Below are positions 1 through 8,918 of a DNA stretch of 64,000 nt, one piece after another. Source of the DNA: Nitrobacter sp051912485 (lineage in GTDB: Bacteria > Pseudomonadota > Alphaproteobacteria > Rhizobiales > Xanthobacteraceae); contig NZ_CP196822.1 of the NCBI RefSeq assembly GCF_051912485.1, forward strand, positions 620,001 through 684,000, given 5' to 3'. Below the pieces are notes generated by a model. That model was given only the letters and a program-made list of their open reading frames with translations. It was not told where the DNA came from and did not search any database. Position 1 is the first letter of the stretch; each line of letters opens with the position of its first letter. The position numbers and the translations under genes were made by a program.

Positions 1-57
1 ACAGCCATTGAAGCAAGGTGAGTCTGGTTCTTGTATTTTTAAAAAAGGAGTTTGCAG

Positions 58-279
58 ATGATACGCGCCGCACTGATAGCTAGCCTTCTTTGTATTTCCG
101 GTACCGCGTTCGCGCAGGAGCTCACCTCCGAGCAACGAAGTGCATGCATGGGTGACTACGAAAAGTTCTGCAAAGGCGTCGCTCCGGGTGGAGGCAGAAT
201 TATCGTTTGTCTTTCCAAATCGAGCAACAAGCTCACTGCTGATTGCAGGAAAGTCCTGACTGCCGCGGAGAAAAAGTAG
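58..279 (+). CDS. Small secreted cysteine-rich-repeat protein
   Basis: A 73-residue protein. The first 20 residues form a signal peptide (MIRAA, hydrophobic core, AFAQ cleavage region), so the mature protein of about 53 residues should be periplasmic or secreted. The mature part has four cysteines in a spacing typical of the short cysteine-rich (GLG1-like) repeat: CMGDYEKFC, then PGGGRI followed by CL, then C near the end. The ATG at 58 is preferred over an in-frame TTG at 52 because the strong ribosome site AAGGAG at 45-50 sits 7 bases before the ATG. Small proteins of this type are common in Bradyrhizobium relatives; their role is unknown to me. Confidence 0.8.
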   Translation: MIRAALIASLLCISGTAFAQELTSEQRSACMGDYEKFCKGVAPGGGRIIVCLSKSSNKLTADCRKVLTAAEKK

Positions 280-334
280 GTTGTGAATTCGATCCGTTCG
301 GTCGTCCCTTAACCCACAAACATGAGGGCTGAAT

Positions 335-568
335 ATGCGTTCATTGTTGCTTGTTGCCGCCGTTGCTGTTTCTTTCGGAGCGCTCATTGCTGAAACGACA
401 GACGCGAATGCGGTTGTTTGCGCCCGTGGTGTCTATCGCGCGGGCTGCGCAGGAGCCAGAGGAGCGGCCGTCGTGCGCCGTCCGGTAGTCGTTGCTCCGG
501 TGGTGCGTCCGGCTCGGGTCTGCCGAACCGTGTGGGTGAACGGTGTGCGCGTGCGCCGCTGCGGATAG
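335..568 (+). CDS. Small secreted basic Val/Arg-rich protein
   Basis: A 77-residue protein starting MRSLLLVAAVAVSFGALIA, a clear signal peptide ending around the ANA at residues 24-26. The mature part is rich in Val, Arg and Ala, with repeated RRPVVVAPVV-type stretches, four cysteines (two near residues 29-38, two near the C-terminus) and the ending VRRCG. I recognise it only as a type of short exported protein frequent in Bradyrhizobium relatives. It lies 55 bases after the preceding cysteine-rich gene on the same strand and is followed by a terminator-like hairpin at 671-697. Function unknown. Confidence 0.65.
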   Translation: MRSLLLVAAVAVSFGALIAETTDANAVVCARGVYRAGCAGARGAAVVRRPVVVAPVVRPARVCRTVWVNGVRVRRCG

Positions 569-670
569 CGCAAATTCGGGCTTCGAAAGCGACAAAGCTG
601 CTGAGGGGAGTTGTTCGCTCCCCACGGCTAGCGCGCGGAGCATCGAATTCTTGCAAGGTAGAAATAGAAA

Positions 671-697
671 AAAGGCCCGCCGTTGGCGGGGCTTTTT
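671..697 (+). terminator. Rho-independent terminator
   Basis: A run of A residues leads into GGCCCGCC, a GTTG loop, GGCGGGGC and then TTTTT. The GC stem (one bulged base) with a T tract lies about 100 bases after the small secreted protein gene, as expected for its transcription terminator. Confidence 0.7.
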
Positions 698-1424
698 GAC
701 CCTGGTTTTGTGAGCGGCTGTCTCCGTTCGTGGATGTATCCGTTTTCGGCCGCTCGCTCTGATTCAGAAATTCCCGTTCCTGGCAGGGTTCCCTTCAGCT
801 CAGAATAACGGCCTGCGGCCGGACCGTCGCGCTGATCCCGGCGCGTGATACTGGTCCCGGGATGATGCCAGTCGAACTGTCGTTGCGAACGGACGGGTTG
901 GCATGAGGAGGGGTGTTTGTTTTAGCACCTCGATCGCTTCGCCGGATTGAACCTCGCCCGAATGGTCCGCTGCTTCGGTGATCTGCCCTGGCAAGCTTCC
1001 GGGATACGAAGGACAATCCTTCAGAAGGCGCTGATTTTTGGAGCAAGTGTCGCAAGCCGCTGAAGCGGAGCGCTGCACTATGCGAGGACAAGATTGCGTT
1101 TGATCGCGTTGATTGTCGTACGACGGCGTGCGCGCGGATAACACTTCAACACGCCAGTCTCAAACGACACTCACGCAACGCCCCCACCACCAAAGATGAT
1201 TGGTGAGGCTGCGAACAACAAAAATACAGGGTTGGTACGTTCGGTCGTTGTTCCGAGGAACATAACTAAAGCGTGGGAAATTCGAGCTTCATATACTGTT
1301 TCGACCACTCGGGCGGTGCATTGCGTAGTTCCGAAAATCTCGCACGGATATCGCCGCGGCGTGAGGCACGGTTTTCTCCGCCGAGAAGGCCGCATTATTG
1401 GGGCCCTTGAACCGAACGTCTGCT
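698..1424. other. Intergenic region without a supported gene
   Basis: About 730 bases between the terminator and the hairpin upstream of the next secreted protein gene. Open frames of 74-114 codons exist on both strands but their products are Ser/Arg/Pro-rich, lack ribosome sites and resemble nothing I recognise. I see no RNA gene. Confidence 0.5.
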
Positions 1425-1457
1425 CTCCACACTAACAAAACAGTTAGTAGTGTGGAG
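1425..1457 (+). promoter_or_regulatory. Hairpin covering the ribosome binding site
   Basis: CTCCACACTAAC at 1425-1436 pairs with GTTAG-TAGTGTGGAG at 1443-1457, apart from a 3-base bulge. The right arm contains GGAG (1454-1457), the only good ribosome site for the ATG at 1466, 8 bases away. The stem would therefore hide the ribosome site in the mRNA. There is no T tract, so it is not a terminator. Confidence 0.5.
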
Positions 1458-1465
1458 AAACGATC

Positions 1466-1813
1466 ATGTTGATTCGAAACAGCTTAAAATTAGCTGCTCT
1501 CCTTTCCTTCGTTGTTGCTATGCCTCAGCTTGCGAACGCACTGCCGAAACAAGGCAGCGGCGGAAGATGTAGTTGCATGTGCATTGCACCGAGCGGCGTG
1601 AATGGTGGGTCACTTGTAAGCATCAACACTTATAACTCCCAAGGTTATTCGTGCGGCGCTTTCGAGGGTAAAACCTGTAACTTGGATAATCCTTATACCG
1701 GCGGGGTTTCCACTGGCTCTTTGATCGGTTGCGAGAACGCAACGAAAAAGTCCGGGCGTCCGTCGATTCTCGTTTCGCCTTGGGGAGGAGTGGAGAAGTT
1801 GCAGCGGCGCTGA
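1466..1813 (+). CDS. Secreted cysteine-rich hypothetical protein
   Basis: A 115-residue protein with a signal peptide (MLIRNSLKLAALLSFVVAM, cleavage near LANA at 23-26). The mature domain has a CSCMC cluster at about residues 35-39, then three more cysteines spaced through a Gly/Ser/Thr-rich region, which suggests disulfides or metal binding in the periplasm. The last 20 residues are basic. I do not recognise the family. The ATG is supported by GGAG 8 bases upstream, which lies in the arm of an inverted repeat. No partner gene is adjacent. Confidence 0.65.
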   Translation: MLIRNSLKLAALLSFVVAMPQLANALPKQGSGGRCSCMCIAPSGVNGGSLVSINTYNSQGYSCGAFEGKTCNLDNPYTGGVSTGSLIGCENATKKSGRPSILVSPWGGVEKLQRR

Positions 1814-2039
1814 ACCGTAATGATCGAACTAGACAAAGCTCTCTCTAATGCCAGTCCCGCATTATCTGGTCCGGGCTGGTCTCTCGGCCGGCTGGACTCG
1901 TCTCGGTGGTAGAGCGGTAGCTTCTTTCGCTATAGGCAGTCGCTTATTATTACCCCGATCCGAATAATTTTAGGCGTTAGTGAAAATTGATCTCAGTACT
2001 TCTTAGCTATTGTCCAGGCGTCGGCGGAGATTTGTTACG

Positions 2040-2255
2040 ATGCCCGCGTTGCTCGAAGATCACGGATTGCCCCTTGTTCAACTGAAGGAGCGGCGCCGCG
2101 ACTTGATTGTCGCGCTGATGGGACAACATGGCCCGCTGTCGGAACAACAGATTGCGGAAATCGCTTCCATCCAAAGTGCAATCGCTGCCTTTGAGGCGGT
2201 TCTCGACGACCTGGATGCTGAGGCCGAAGTCGCGTTACGAGACCGTGCGGCATAG
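2040..2255 (+). CDS. Short helical hypothetical protein
   Basis: A 71-residue protein starting MPALLEDHGLPLVQLKERR. It is predicted almost wholly helical: an amphipathic N-terminal half, a short break at HGPLSEQQ and a second helix of Ile/Ala/Leu-rich heptads ending in acidic residues, compatible with a small coiled coil. No cysteines or signal peptide. The ATG at 2040 is chosen over a TTG at 2010 because GGAG lies about 10 bases before it and because the extra N-terminus (SRRRRRF) looks like translated untranslated sequence. Family unknown. Confidence 0.5.
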   Translation: MPALLEDHGLPLVQLKERRRDLIVALMGQHGPLSEQQIAEIASIQSAIAAFEAVLDDLDAEAEVALRDRAA

Positions 2256-2458
2256 TGGTAGCCGCCAACGGATCGGGGCCATCCTTAGCCGATGTCTCAG
2301 GATCGCAAGTCGGCCGCCGATCGCCACATCGAGTCGTCTTGTTCGGTGGCCATCGCCCGATTGTGAATCAAAAATCAATCTGCCGGAGATTCACGCTAGT
2401 GATCCGCGCCATTGATCGCCCATGATTAGTGCTAGTCACCGGCCCCACGACTAATAGA

Positions 2459-2896
2459 CTAACCCTGCTCGCTGCTACGCTGCGGTGGTTGAGGATTATT
2501 TGCGGGATTCGTATCGTACTTGGATATTCGCGCAATGAGCCCGCTTGTGGCGAGCGGTTGCAAATCGGACTCCAAGCTGTCAGCGATCTCCTTAGTATAG
2601 ACCTCACTGTTGTCCACATAGAGCGTAAAGGATTTCAAATATTTTTTCTTCTTTTCCAAGTCCTCGATCGTTGCCTTGGTCCAGTGATAAAGCGGATAGC
2701 CTTCGACGCCGCGCTCTTCTGCTACGGTGACATACTCCGAAAAGGCGTCGAACTGAGATTTCGGCGTGGCATGATGTCTGGCGAGGACATCGAAGAGCTG
2801 TGCCAGCGCCGGTTCTTGCACTTTTCTTCGTATTGATTCCGCGAGGGCGGAATCGTTTACATCGAATCTAACCTGATACCGCCACTGAGGAACCAT
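2459..2896 (-). CDS. Hypothetical protein, 145 residues
   Basis: A cytosolic-looking protein with no signal peptide. The N-terminal part (MVPQWRYQVRFDVND) could be a beta strand leading into helices; the middle has a Lys-rich stretch EKKKKYLKSF, and the C-terminus after residue 130 is a disordered Asn/Pro/Gln tail. Amino-acid composition looks like a real protein, unlike the opposite-strand frames. The ATG at 2896 follows a weak purine-rich GAGAG ribosome site. I do not recognise the family, and the neighbours give no clue. Confidence 0.55.
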   Translation of the reverse strand: MVPQWRYQVRFDVNDSALAESIRRKVQEPALAQLFDVLARHHATPKSQFDAFSEYVTVAEERGVEGYPLYHWTKATIEDLEKKKKYLKSFTLYVDNSEVYTKEIADSLESDLQPLATSGLIARISKYDTNPANNPQPPQRSSEQG

Positions 2897-3351
2897 GCTA
2901 CTCTCGCTCTCTGATCACGCCCCTCGCTGCAAAGCCTAATGCTCGCTCATAACGGTGTCCAGTAAGGAACGGCTGCCGAGGGGAGCCTGCTTTCGTCTGA
3001 CGTCACACGACGGCATCACGCATCTACTCAATCACCCAGCGATCCACGCTGCTCGATCGCGAAGGGTACGTCCATCTCGGAAGCGCACCGGCAATCGCAC
3101 GCGGATCATCGTCGCCGATGATTGAGGGTCGGATCGAGGCTATGGGTCCGCGTTGACGATGTGGATGTGCTGCCAGCGGCCCGCGCTCTCGTGGCCTGTC
3201 AGAAATTGGTAGACGCGAAAGTTGCTGAGAGATACTCTGTAAACTAGTTAACCTGAAGACTAAAAGCCGCCTGTGACTCGCCGGGCGTATTGCTCGCGCG
3301 TCACAAGGCATAAGCAGAGCTGAGCTTCGTGTTGATGCAAGTGCGGTCTCT
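2897..3351. other. Intergenic region, possible gene remnant
   Basis: No complete gene is supported. On the minus strand, about 3140-3264, a frame without a good start reads like protein (SLSNFRVYQFLTGHES, then GRWQHIHIVNADP and a stop), which may be the tail of a decayed gene. The rest looks non-coding. Promoter elements for the downstream transporter would lie here, but I see no convincing -35/-10 pair. Confidence 0.35.
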
Positions 3352-3369
3352 TTGAGTCTGGGAGCAGGC

Positions 3370-4629
3370 GTGGAAAATCCAGTTATCGCGGCTGATGCGA
3401 CGGTCGAGCCCTCGGGGAACTCCAGGGTTTTATGGATATCGTCCCTGGCGTTTGCGCTCGGTTTTGCGGTTTGGGGAATGTTTGCCGCGCTCGCCCCTTT
3501 TCTAATTAAGTGGTACGATTTCAGCGCGACCCAGGTGCTTGTCCTGACGGCGATGGAGCCCTTTTTCGCGGCGGCGGTCAGCATCCCGCTCGGCATCTTG
3601 GCGGACAAGTACGGCGGCCGGAGCGTTTTCACGCTTCTGCTTCTGAGTATCACCCTTCCCCTGTTTTTCGGGTACTTCGCACAAGGCTATTACACCTTTC
3701 TGCTAGTGGGAACGCTGCTCGGACTCGGAGGCGCCACCTTCGTGGTCGGCAACGCTCATGTATCGTCGTGGTACCCCAAATCGAAGCAGGGTACGGCGCT
3801 TGGCATCTTTGGTATGGGCAATGTCGGAATCACCGTTGGCATGGTGACCGTCACTTTCCTGATAACCGGTGTCCTGAGCGGCCCGGATAGCTGGCGCCTG
3901 ATATTCCCAATCTTCGGCGTTGCAACACTGTTGATGGCTCTGGTCTATTGGTTCTTTACGTCCGATCCGCCGAACAGAAAGCTCAAGAAGACGTCGCTGC
4001 GTGAAATCGTCGCCGTGTACCGTTCGGGCGTGGTGGTGTGGCTAGTGCCGTACCTTTACTGGGTCTCTTTTGGCACCCTTACCTTCTTCGCGTCGGCGAT
4101 GTCGATCTATCTGCTCGATCAGTGGCATGTGGATGCCATTCAAGCGTCTATGGTGTACACTCCGCCATTGGTGATCTGTGTCGCGGCCACCCGACCGCTG
4201 GGCGGCTGGCTGGCCGACCGGTCAGATACATTTAGAATCCTGAGCTGGCTGTTTGGCATTATGGTCGTTCTGGCCCTGCTTATGGCCATGCAGATTTCGC
4301 TGCCTCTCGTGCTGTTTGCCATGTATGGACTTGCGCTGCTGTCCGGTGCCGCCGCGGCAGCGGTCATCAAGCTGATTCCGATGTACTTTGTGCATGTCGG
4401 TGCGGTCAGCGGACTGGCCAAGGCCGCCGGCGCGGCCTGTGGCTTCACCATGACGATCATCCTGGCCACCAGCAAGCAACTTTTGGGCGGCTACACCCTG
4501 GGCTTTGCCATCTGGGCGCTGATGAACGTCGCCGCGTTCTACATCGTGCTTTCGCGGGTCGGTTTCAGGGATACAAAACCGCTCACTGAACCGAGTGGGA
4601 CTAAGGAGATTCTTACGTCCAGCGCGTGA
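3370..4629 (+). CDS. NarK/NasA-like nitrate/nitrite transporter (MFS)
   Basis: A major facilitator superfamily permease of about 419 residues with around 12 hydrophobic segments. The N-terminal half has the loop motif GILADKYGGRSVF after TM2 and the segment WYPKSKQGTALGIFGMGNVG, which closely resembles the nitrate signature of the NarK/NasA (NNP) family; a matching glycine-rich stretch, GLAKAAGAACGF, occurs in the second half. Nitrate or nitrite is the likely substrate, with uptake or exchange undecided. The GTG at 3370 is preferred because GGGAG lies 5 bases upstream; a TTG at 3352 is possible. No nitrate reductase gene is adjacent. Oxalate/formate-type anion porters are the main alternative. 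Confidence 0.75.
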   Translation: MENPVIAADATVEPSGNSRVLWISSLAFALGFAVWGMFAALAPFLIKWYDFSATQVLVLTAMEPFFAAAVSIPLGILADKYGGRSVFTLLLLSITLPLFFGYFAQGYYTFLLVGTLLGLGGATFVVGNAHVSSWYPKSKQGTALGIFGMGNVGITVGMVTVTFLITGVLSGPDSWRLIFPIFGVATLLMALVYWFFTSDPPNRKLKKTSLREIVAVYRSGVVVWLVPYLYWVSFGTLTFFASAMSIYLLDQWHVDAIQASMVYTPPLVICVAATRPLGGWLADRSDTFRILSWLFGIMVVLALLMAMQISLPLVLFAMYGLALLSGAAAAAVIKLIPMYFVHVGAVSGLAKAAGAACGFTMTIILATSKQLLGGYTLGFAIWALMNVAAFYIVLSRVGFRDTKPLTEPSGTKEILTSSA

Positions 4630-4730
4630 TCGATCGACGCTCGCCGCGAAAGACGCTAATGGTGGGCATTCCGGAGCCTTCCGCTCTTGCTATTCTCTGC
4701 TCTTAACCAGCTTCCTGCCCTCGCTGACGG

Positions 4731-5666
4731 ATGTATTTCATGTCCTCTATCGCTGAGTTCCCGGAATTCATCGGCTACGAAGTCGGTCGGCGGTGGCGCG
4801 CTGCGCCAGTGCTGACATCGTTGATTGGGCTATGCGTGCTTGCAGCCGCAATCATCGCCTCGGTGACACCCGCCTCGGCTCAGACTGCGCCGCTACAGCC
4901 TTCGCGGGAGGGGGAGCTGAAGCCGAAGGACACGTTTAAGGAATGTCCGAAATGCCCGGAGATGGTGGTGGTGCCGGCCGGGAGCTTTATGATGGGATCA
5001 CCGGCGAACGAGCCGGAGCGTTCTGCCGAGGAAGGCCCGCAACATAAGGTCACGATTGCTCGACCGTTTGCAGTGGGCCGGTTTGAGGTGACCTTCGAGG
5101 AATGGGATGCGTGCGCGGCCGGTGGCGGCTGCAACGGCTACAGGCCCTCCGATGAAGGCTGGGGCGGTGGCCGTCGACCCGTGGTCAACGTTTCGTGGGA
5201 CGATGCCAAGGTATACATCGCTTGGCTGTCGAAAAAGACCGGCAAGCCGTATCGGCTGCTCTCGGGAGCCGAATACGAGTATGCGACGCGCGCCGGCACG
5301 CAGACGACCTATGCTTGGGGCGACGACGTGGGCACGAACAATGCCAACTGCCATTCCTGCGGCAGCCAATGGGACGCCAGGCAAACCGCTCCGGTCGGCT
5401 CGTTTGCGGCTAACGGGTTCGGTCTCTACGACATGGAGGGCAATGTCAGGGAGTGGACGGAGGATTGCTACCACGACACCTACAACGGCTCGCCGACGGA
5501 TGGCTCCGCTTGGATTGAGGGCGGTAATTGTTATCACCGTGTCGTGCGCGGCGGATCCTTTCTCCTTGCTCCCGCCTTCCTCCGCTCTGCGAGCCGCTAC
5601 TGGTTCACCTCCGACTATCGGCTCAGGTATCTTGGTTTTCGGGTGGCTCGGACGCTTGCACCTTAA
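4731..5666 (+). CDS. Secreted SUMF1/FGE-fold protein lacking catalytic Cys
   Basis: A 311-residue protein with an N-terminal membrane-spanning or signal segment (about residues 25-50, ending PASAQ), then a full SUMF1/formylglycine-generating-enzyme-like fold: VPAGSFMMGS at about 83-92, VTFEEWDAC, VNVSWDDAKVYIAWLS, YRLLSGAEYEYATRAG, and GLYDMEGNVREWTED, ending RVVRGGSF and YLGFRVAR. True FGEs carry two copper-binding cysteines just after the RGGS motif; here that stretch is LLAPAFLRSASR with none. Sulfatase activation is therefore unlikely and the role (carbohydrate binding, or an EgtB/PvdO-like reaction) is open. No sulfatase gene is near. Start could also be the ATG at 4740. Confidence 0.75.
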   Translation: MYFMSSIAEFPEFIGYEVGRRWRAAPVLTSLIGLCVLAAAIIASVTPASAQTAPLQPSREGELKPKDTFKECPKCPEMVVVPAGSFMMGSPANEPERSAEEGPQHKVTIARPFAVGRFEVTFEEWDACAAGGGCNGYRPSDEGWGGGRRPVVNVSWDDAKVYIAWLSKKTGKPYRLLSGAEYEYATRAGTQTTYAWGDDVGTNNANCHSCGSQWDARQTAPVGSFAANGFGLYDMEGNVREWTEDCYHDTYNGSPTDGSAWIEGGNCYHRVVRGGSFLLAPAFLRSASRYWFTSDYRLRYLGFRVARTLAP

Positions 5667-5850
5667 AGCTTGTTCCCCATCAGAGCCATTTCGAGCTGCC
5701 TACGCGAAGGCGGAACGCAATAAGCCACTCTACGACAAGCGACTCCACCGGAGCTTGTCATTGCGGCCCCCGGAACCACAGCGGGTTGGTGGTGGTGTAC
5801 CGAAAACCTATCTCAGTTGATGATGCGACGGCATCGCCTAAGCTGGTGGA

Positions 5851-6203
5851 ATGATGGGACTGTTCTGTTTCGTTCTGGCCGTCCTGGCTTCGCCGCTCAA
5901 GTCGAACTTGAGGCTGAGAACGCGATGCTTCGACATCAGTTGATTGTCTTGAGGCGCAGGCTGCATGGTCGCGTCCTGATCGGATCGATCCGGCGTGAGT
6001 GTGTGGACCACATCATTGTCCTGGGCGAGGTCCATCTGCGTCGAGTGCTGCAATCCTACGCCAACTATTACAATAGCGTCAGAACACATCGACCCCTGAA
6101 CAAGGATGCGCCGGTTTCTCGCCTGGTTCAGCGAGCCGGTGTGATCAGGTCACGCGCCATCCTGGGCGGACTTCATCATCGCTACGCACGTGTTAAGTTT
6201 TAG
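5851..6203 (+). pseudogene. Decayed IS transposase (integrase-core type)
   Basis: Remnant of a DDE integrase-core transposase. The N-terminus survives in one frame (MMGLFCFVLAVLASPLKS), shifts frame, continues as LEAENAMLRHQLIVLRRR, and then jumps at about 5967 straight to the C-terminal part (GSIRRECVDHIIVLGE, then NYYNSVRTHRPLNKDAP, and LGGLHHRYARV). The central catalytic region of roughly 200 residues that the family carries between these blocks is missing. The element must therefore be inactive. I saw no inverted repeats flanking it. Confidence 0.75.
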
Positions 6204-6297
6204 TACACACAGGACATGTTCGTCACGGCGTGTGAAGATGTGATCTGCCCGGTCTGACCAACGCTCATCCGCCGCCACGCCAACCGAGATCCAGTCC

Positions 6298-7665
6298 ATG
6301 GATGCGAGAAACGTACAGACTGCTGAAGATGCCCGTGCGCTGATCGAAGCGCGCCATCTGTCCCACGTCAAGCTCGGCGTGGTCGATCTCGACGGCGTCA
6401 TCCGCGGCAAATATCTGGCGCGGGACAAGTTTTTCAACGCGCTCGAATCGGGTTTCAAGTTCTGCGATGTGATCTTCGGTTGGGACTCCAGTGACCAGCT
6501 CTATGACAAGTCGACCTTCACCGGCTGGCACACCGCATTTCCAGATGCGACCGCCCGCATTGATCCCGCCACCTGTCGCGAATTGCCGACCGAGCCGGGC
6601 ATGCTGTTCTTTCTCGGCGAGTTTGATGACGCGGCAGCGCAGATCTGCCCGCGGCGACTTCTGAAGCGCGTGATCGATCGGGCGACCAAGATGGGATTTG
6701 CCGCCACGGTCGCTGCGGAATTCGAGTTCTTCGTCTTCGACGAGACACCGCACAGCATCAGGGAGAAGAACTTTCGCGATCTGAAAAACCTCACGCCCGG
6801 CTGGTTCGGCTATTCCGTACTGCGTTCGTCGGTCGAGGCGGATCTCCATCGCGGGCTGCTCGCGCTATGCGACGAGATGGACATTCCGCTGGAAAGCTTT
6901 CACACCGAAACGGGGCCTGGCGTGCTGGAAGCCGCCATCCAGTACACGGATGCGCTTGCCGCCGCCGACCGCGCGGTCCTGTTCAAGACCTTCTCCAAGG
7001 TATGGGCCGAACGTCAGGGCAAGATGGTGACGTTCATGGCCAAATGGTCGAGTGCCTATCCTGGCCAGTCCGGCCATTTGCATTTGTCGCTGCGCGGTGC
7101 CGATGGCAAGCCGGCATTCCACGAAAGCGGCCGTCCGGGCTACATGTCTGACACCATGCGTCATTTCGTCGGAGGCCAGCAGGCGCTTCTGCCTGAACTT
7201 CTGGCCATGGTCGCATCGACCGTGAACAGCTATTCGCGACTGATCCCGGGTTTCTGGGCTCCGACCGACGCCACCTGGGGCATCGAAAATCGCACATGCG
7301 CCTTGCGCGTGATACCGGGATCGCCGTCGAGCCAGCGCGTCGAATACCGAATCGCCGCTGCCGACATCAATCCATATCTGGCCATCGCCGCCGCGCTCGG
7401 CTCGGGGCTCTGGGGCATCGAGCACAAGATCGAGCCTGATGAGCCGATCACCGGTAATGCCTATGACATGAAGCATGCAGCTGCCCGCGCGTTGCCGCGT
7501 ACATTGTCGGAGGCTGCGGATCGGCTCGCCGGATCTGCCATTGCCCGAGAATTATTCGGCAAGCTCTTCGTCGAGCATTTTGCCATGACACGGCAATGGG
7601 AGGAGCGTGAATTCCGCAAGGCGATCACCGATTGGGAACTTGCCCGCTATTTTGAGATCATCTGA
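6298..7665 (+). CDS. Glutamine-synthetase-like gamma-glutamyl-amine ligase
   Basis: A 455-residue protein of the glutamine synthetase fold. It has the N-terminal beta-grasp region (VKLGVVDLDGVIRGKYL), then the catalytic core: AAEFEFFVFDE (metal-binding glutamates), FHTETGPGVLEAAI, the histidine loop QSGHLHLSL, and NRTCALRVIPG with VEYRIAAADINPYLAIAA near the C-terminus. It lacks the adenylylation-loop arrangement of housekeeping GlnA and resembles the PuuA/IpuC-type enzymes that join glutamate to amines using ATP. It is first in a three-gene same-strand run with an Fe-alcohol dehydrogenase and a class I amidotransferase, which supports catabolism of an amine or amino alcohol through gamma-glutamyl intermediates. 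Substrate unknown. Confidence 0.8.
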   Translation: MDARNVQTAEDARALIEARHLSHVKLGVVDLDGVIRGKYLARDKFFNALESGFKFCDVIFGWDSSDQLYDKSTFTGWHTAFPDATARIDPATCRELPTEPGMLFFLGEFDDAAAQICPRRLLKRVIDRATKMGFAATVAAEFEFFVFDETPHSIREKNFRDLKNLTPGWFGYSVLRSSVEADLHRGLLALCDEMDIPLESFHTETGPGVLEAAIQYTDALAAADRAVLFKTFSKVWAERQGKMVTFMAKWSSAYPGQSGHLHLSLRGADGKPAFHESGRPGYMSDTMRHFVGGQQALLPELLAMVASTVNSYSRLIPGFWAPTDATWGIENRTCALRVIPGSPSSQRVEYRIAAADINPYLAIAAALGSGLWGIEHKIEPDEPITGNAYDMKHAAARALPRTLSEAADRLAGSAIARELFGKLFVEHFAMTRQWEEREFRKAITDWELARYFEII

Positions 7666-7743
7666 AACCCGACGCTTCCAAGAGTGACATCGTGAACGAT
7701 TGGTCCAAATCATATCGTCTTCGAGTGGAGCATTGAGCTGTCC

Positions 7744-8916
7744 ATGCGCGTTGAAATCACTGGAGCCTGGAATTTTCCGACGCGCGTCGTTGCGGGACCC
7801 GGGCGCATCGCCGAGTTGCCGGATCTCTGCCGGGCTCATGGCATTACCCGGCCATTGCTTGTCACGGATGCAGGACTCGCCAAGTCTGACATGATCGCGA
7901 GCATTGCACGGCGCGTGCGCGACGCTGGAATCCCGATCAGCATCTTCTCCGATGTCAAAGGCAATCCGGTCGAGTCCAACCTGACGGCCGGCGTTGTGGC
8001 GTTCAAGCAGGGTGGTCACGACGGTGTTGTCGCGGTCGGCGGCGGCTCGGCACTCGACGTCGGCAAGTGCGTGGCGTTCATGGTGGCCCAGTCGCGGCCG
8101 GTCTTTGATTTCGAGGATGTCGGCGACTGGTGGACACGGGCCAACACCGACGGCGTCGCCCCCATCATCGCGGTGCCTACCACCGCCGGCACCGGCTCCG
8201 AGGTCGGGCGCGCCGGCGTGATCACCCGCGAAGACACGCACGAAAAGAAAATCATCTTTCACCCCTTGATGATGCCGAAGGTCGCCGTCGAGGACCCGGA
8301 GCTTGCGGTCGGCCTGCCGCCGTTCCTGACCATGGCGACGGGCATGGATGCGCTGGCGCACTGCTTCGAGGCCTATTGTGTGAAAGCCTTTCATCCGCTC
8401 GCCGACGGCGTGGCGTTGGAGGGCATCAAGATCGTCGACACCTATTTGCCACGCGCCGTCGCTGACGGCAGCGATCTGGAAGCTCGCGCCTACATGTTCG
8501 CAGCAGCGTCGATGGGAGCCACGGCTTTTCAGAAAGGGCTCGGCGCGATCCATTCGGTGTCGCACCCCGTCGGCGCACGATACGATACGCACCATGGTCT
8601 CACCAACGGCGTCCTCTTCCCCTACGTAATGGTGTGCAACAGGAAAGCCATCGCTGACAAGATCCCGCACATTGCTCGCGCACTCGATCTGCCGGGCCGT
8701 GATTTCGATGCTGTGCTGAACTGGATTATGTCCTTGCGGAAGAATCTTGGGGTACCGCACACGCTGGCGGAGCTCGGCGTCAAGGAAGCAGATGCCAAAA
8801 CGATTGCGAGGGATGCAGTCAAGGATCCGACCGCTGGCGCCAATCCCCGGTCACTGACCGAAGCCGAGTTCGAGCAACTCACGCTGGCCGCGATCCGCGG
8901 TGACCTCGGGAGATAG
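7744..8916 (+). CDS. Iron-containing alcohol dehydrogenase
   Basis: A 390-residue group III alcohol dehydrogenase. The NAD(P)-binding half has VGGGSALDVGKCVAF (GGGS.LD signature, about residues 98-112) and VPTTAGTGSEVGRAGVI; the metal-binding half has GMDALAHCFEAY, then KGLGAIHSVSHPVGARYDTHHGL containing the conserved histidines that bind Fe(II). It starts 78 bases after the GS-like ligase and ends 2 bases before the amidotransferase, so co-transcription is likely. In the inferred pathway it would oxidise the hydroxyl group of a gamma-glutamylated amino alcohol, or of a product released from it. The physiological alcohol cannot be read from sequence. Confidence 0.85.
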   Translation: MRVEITGAWNFPTRVVAGPGRIAELPDLCRAHGITRPLLVTDAGLAKSDMIASIARRVRDAGIPISIFSDVKGNPVESNLTAGVVAFKQGGHDGVVAVGGGSALDVGKCVAFMVAQSRPVFDFEDVGDWWTRANTDGVAPIIAVPTTAGTGSEVGRAGVITREDTHEKKIIFHPLMMPKVAVEDPELAVGLPPFLTMATGMDALAHCFEAYCVKAFHPLADGVALEGIKIVDTYLPRAVADGSDLEARAYMFAAASMGATAFQKGLGAIHSVSHPVGARYDTHHGLTNGVLFPYVMVCNRKAIADKIPHIARALDLPGRDFDAVLNWIMSLRKNLGVPHTLAELGVKEADAKTIARDAVKDPTAGANPRSLTEAEFEQLTLAAIRGDLGR

Positions 8917-8918
8917 GC

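Noticed and set aside
795..1144. Two minus-strand frames of 98 and 114 codons
   Set aside because: Composition (Ser/Arg/Pro rich), no ribosome site, no recognisable motif; treated as non-coding.
1895..1975. tRNA-like stretch (CGGTGGTAGAGC D-arm-like sequence and CCGATCCGAAT)
   Set aside because: Acceptor and anticodon stems do not pair and the T-loop lacks the GTTCGA core; at best a chance match or a very decayed fragment.
3024..3653. 209-codon minus-strand frame
   Set aside because: It overlaps the start of the NarK-like transporter on the other strand and its sequence is a low-quality shadow.
7552..8760. 402-codon minus-strand frame antisense to the Fe-alcohol dehydrogenase
   Set aside because: Shadow of a clearly identified gene; no conserved motif in the translation.
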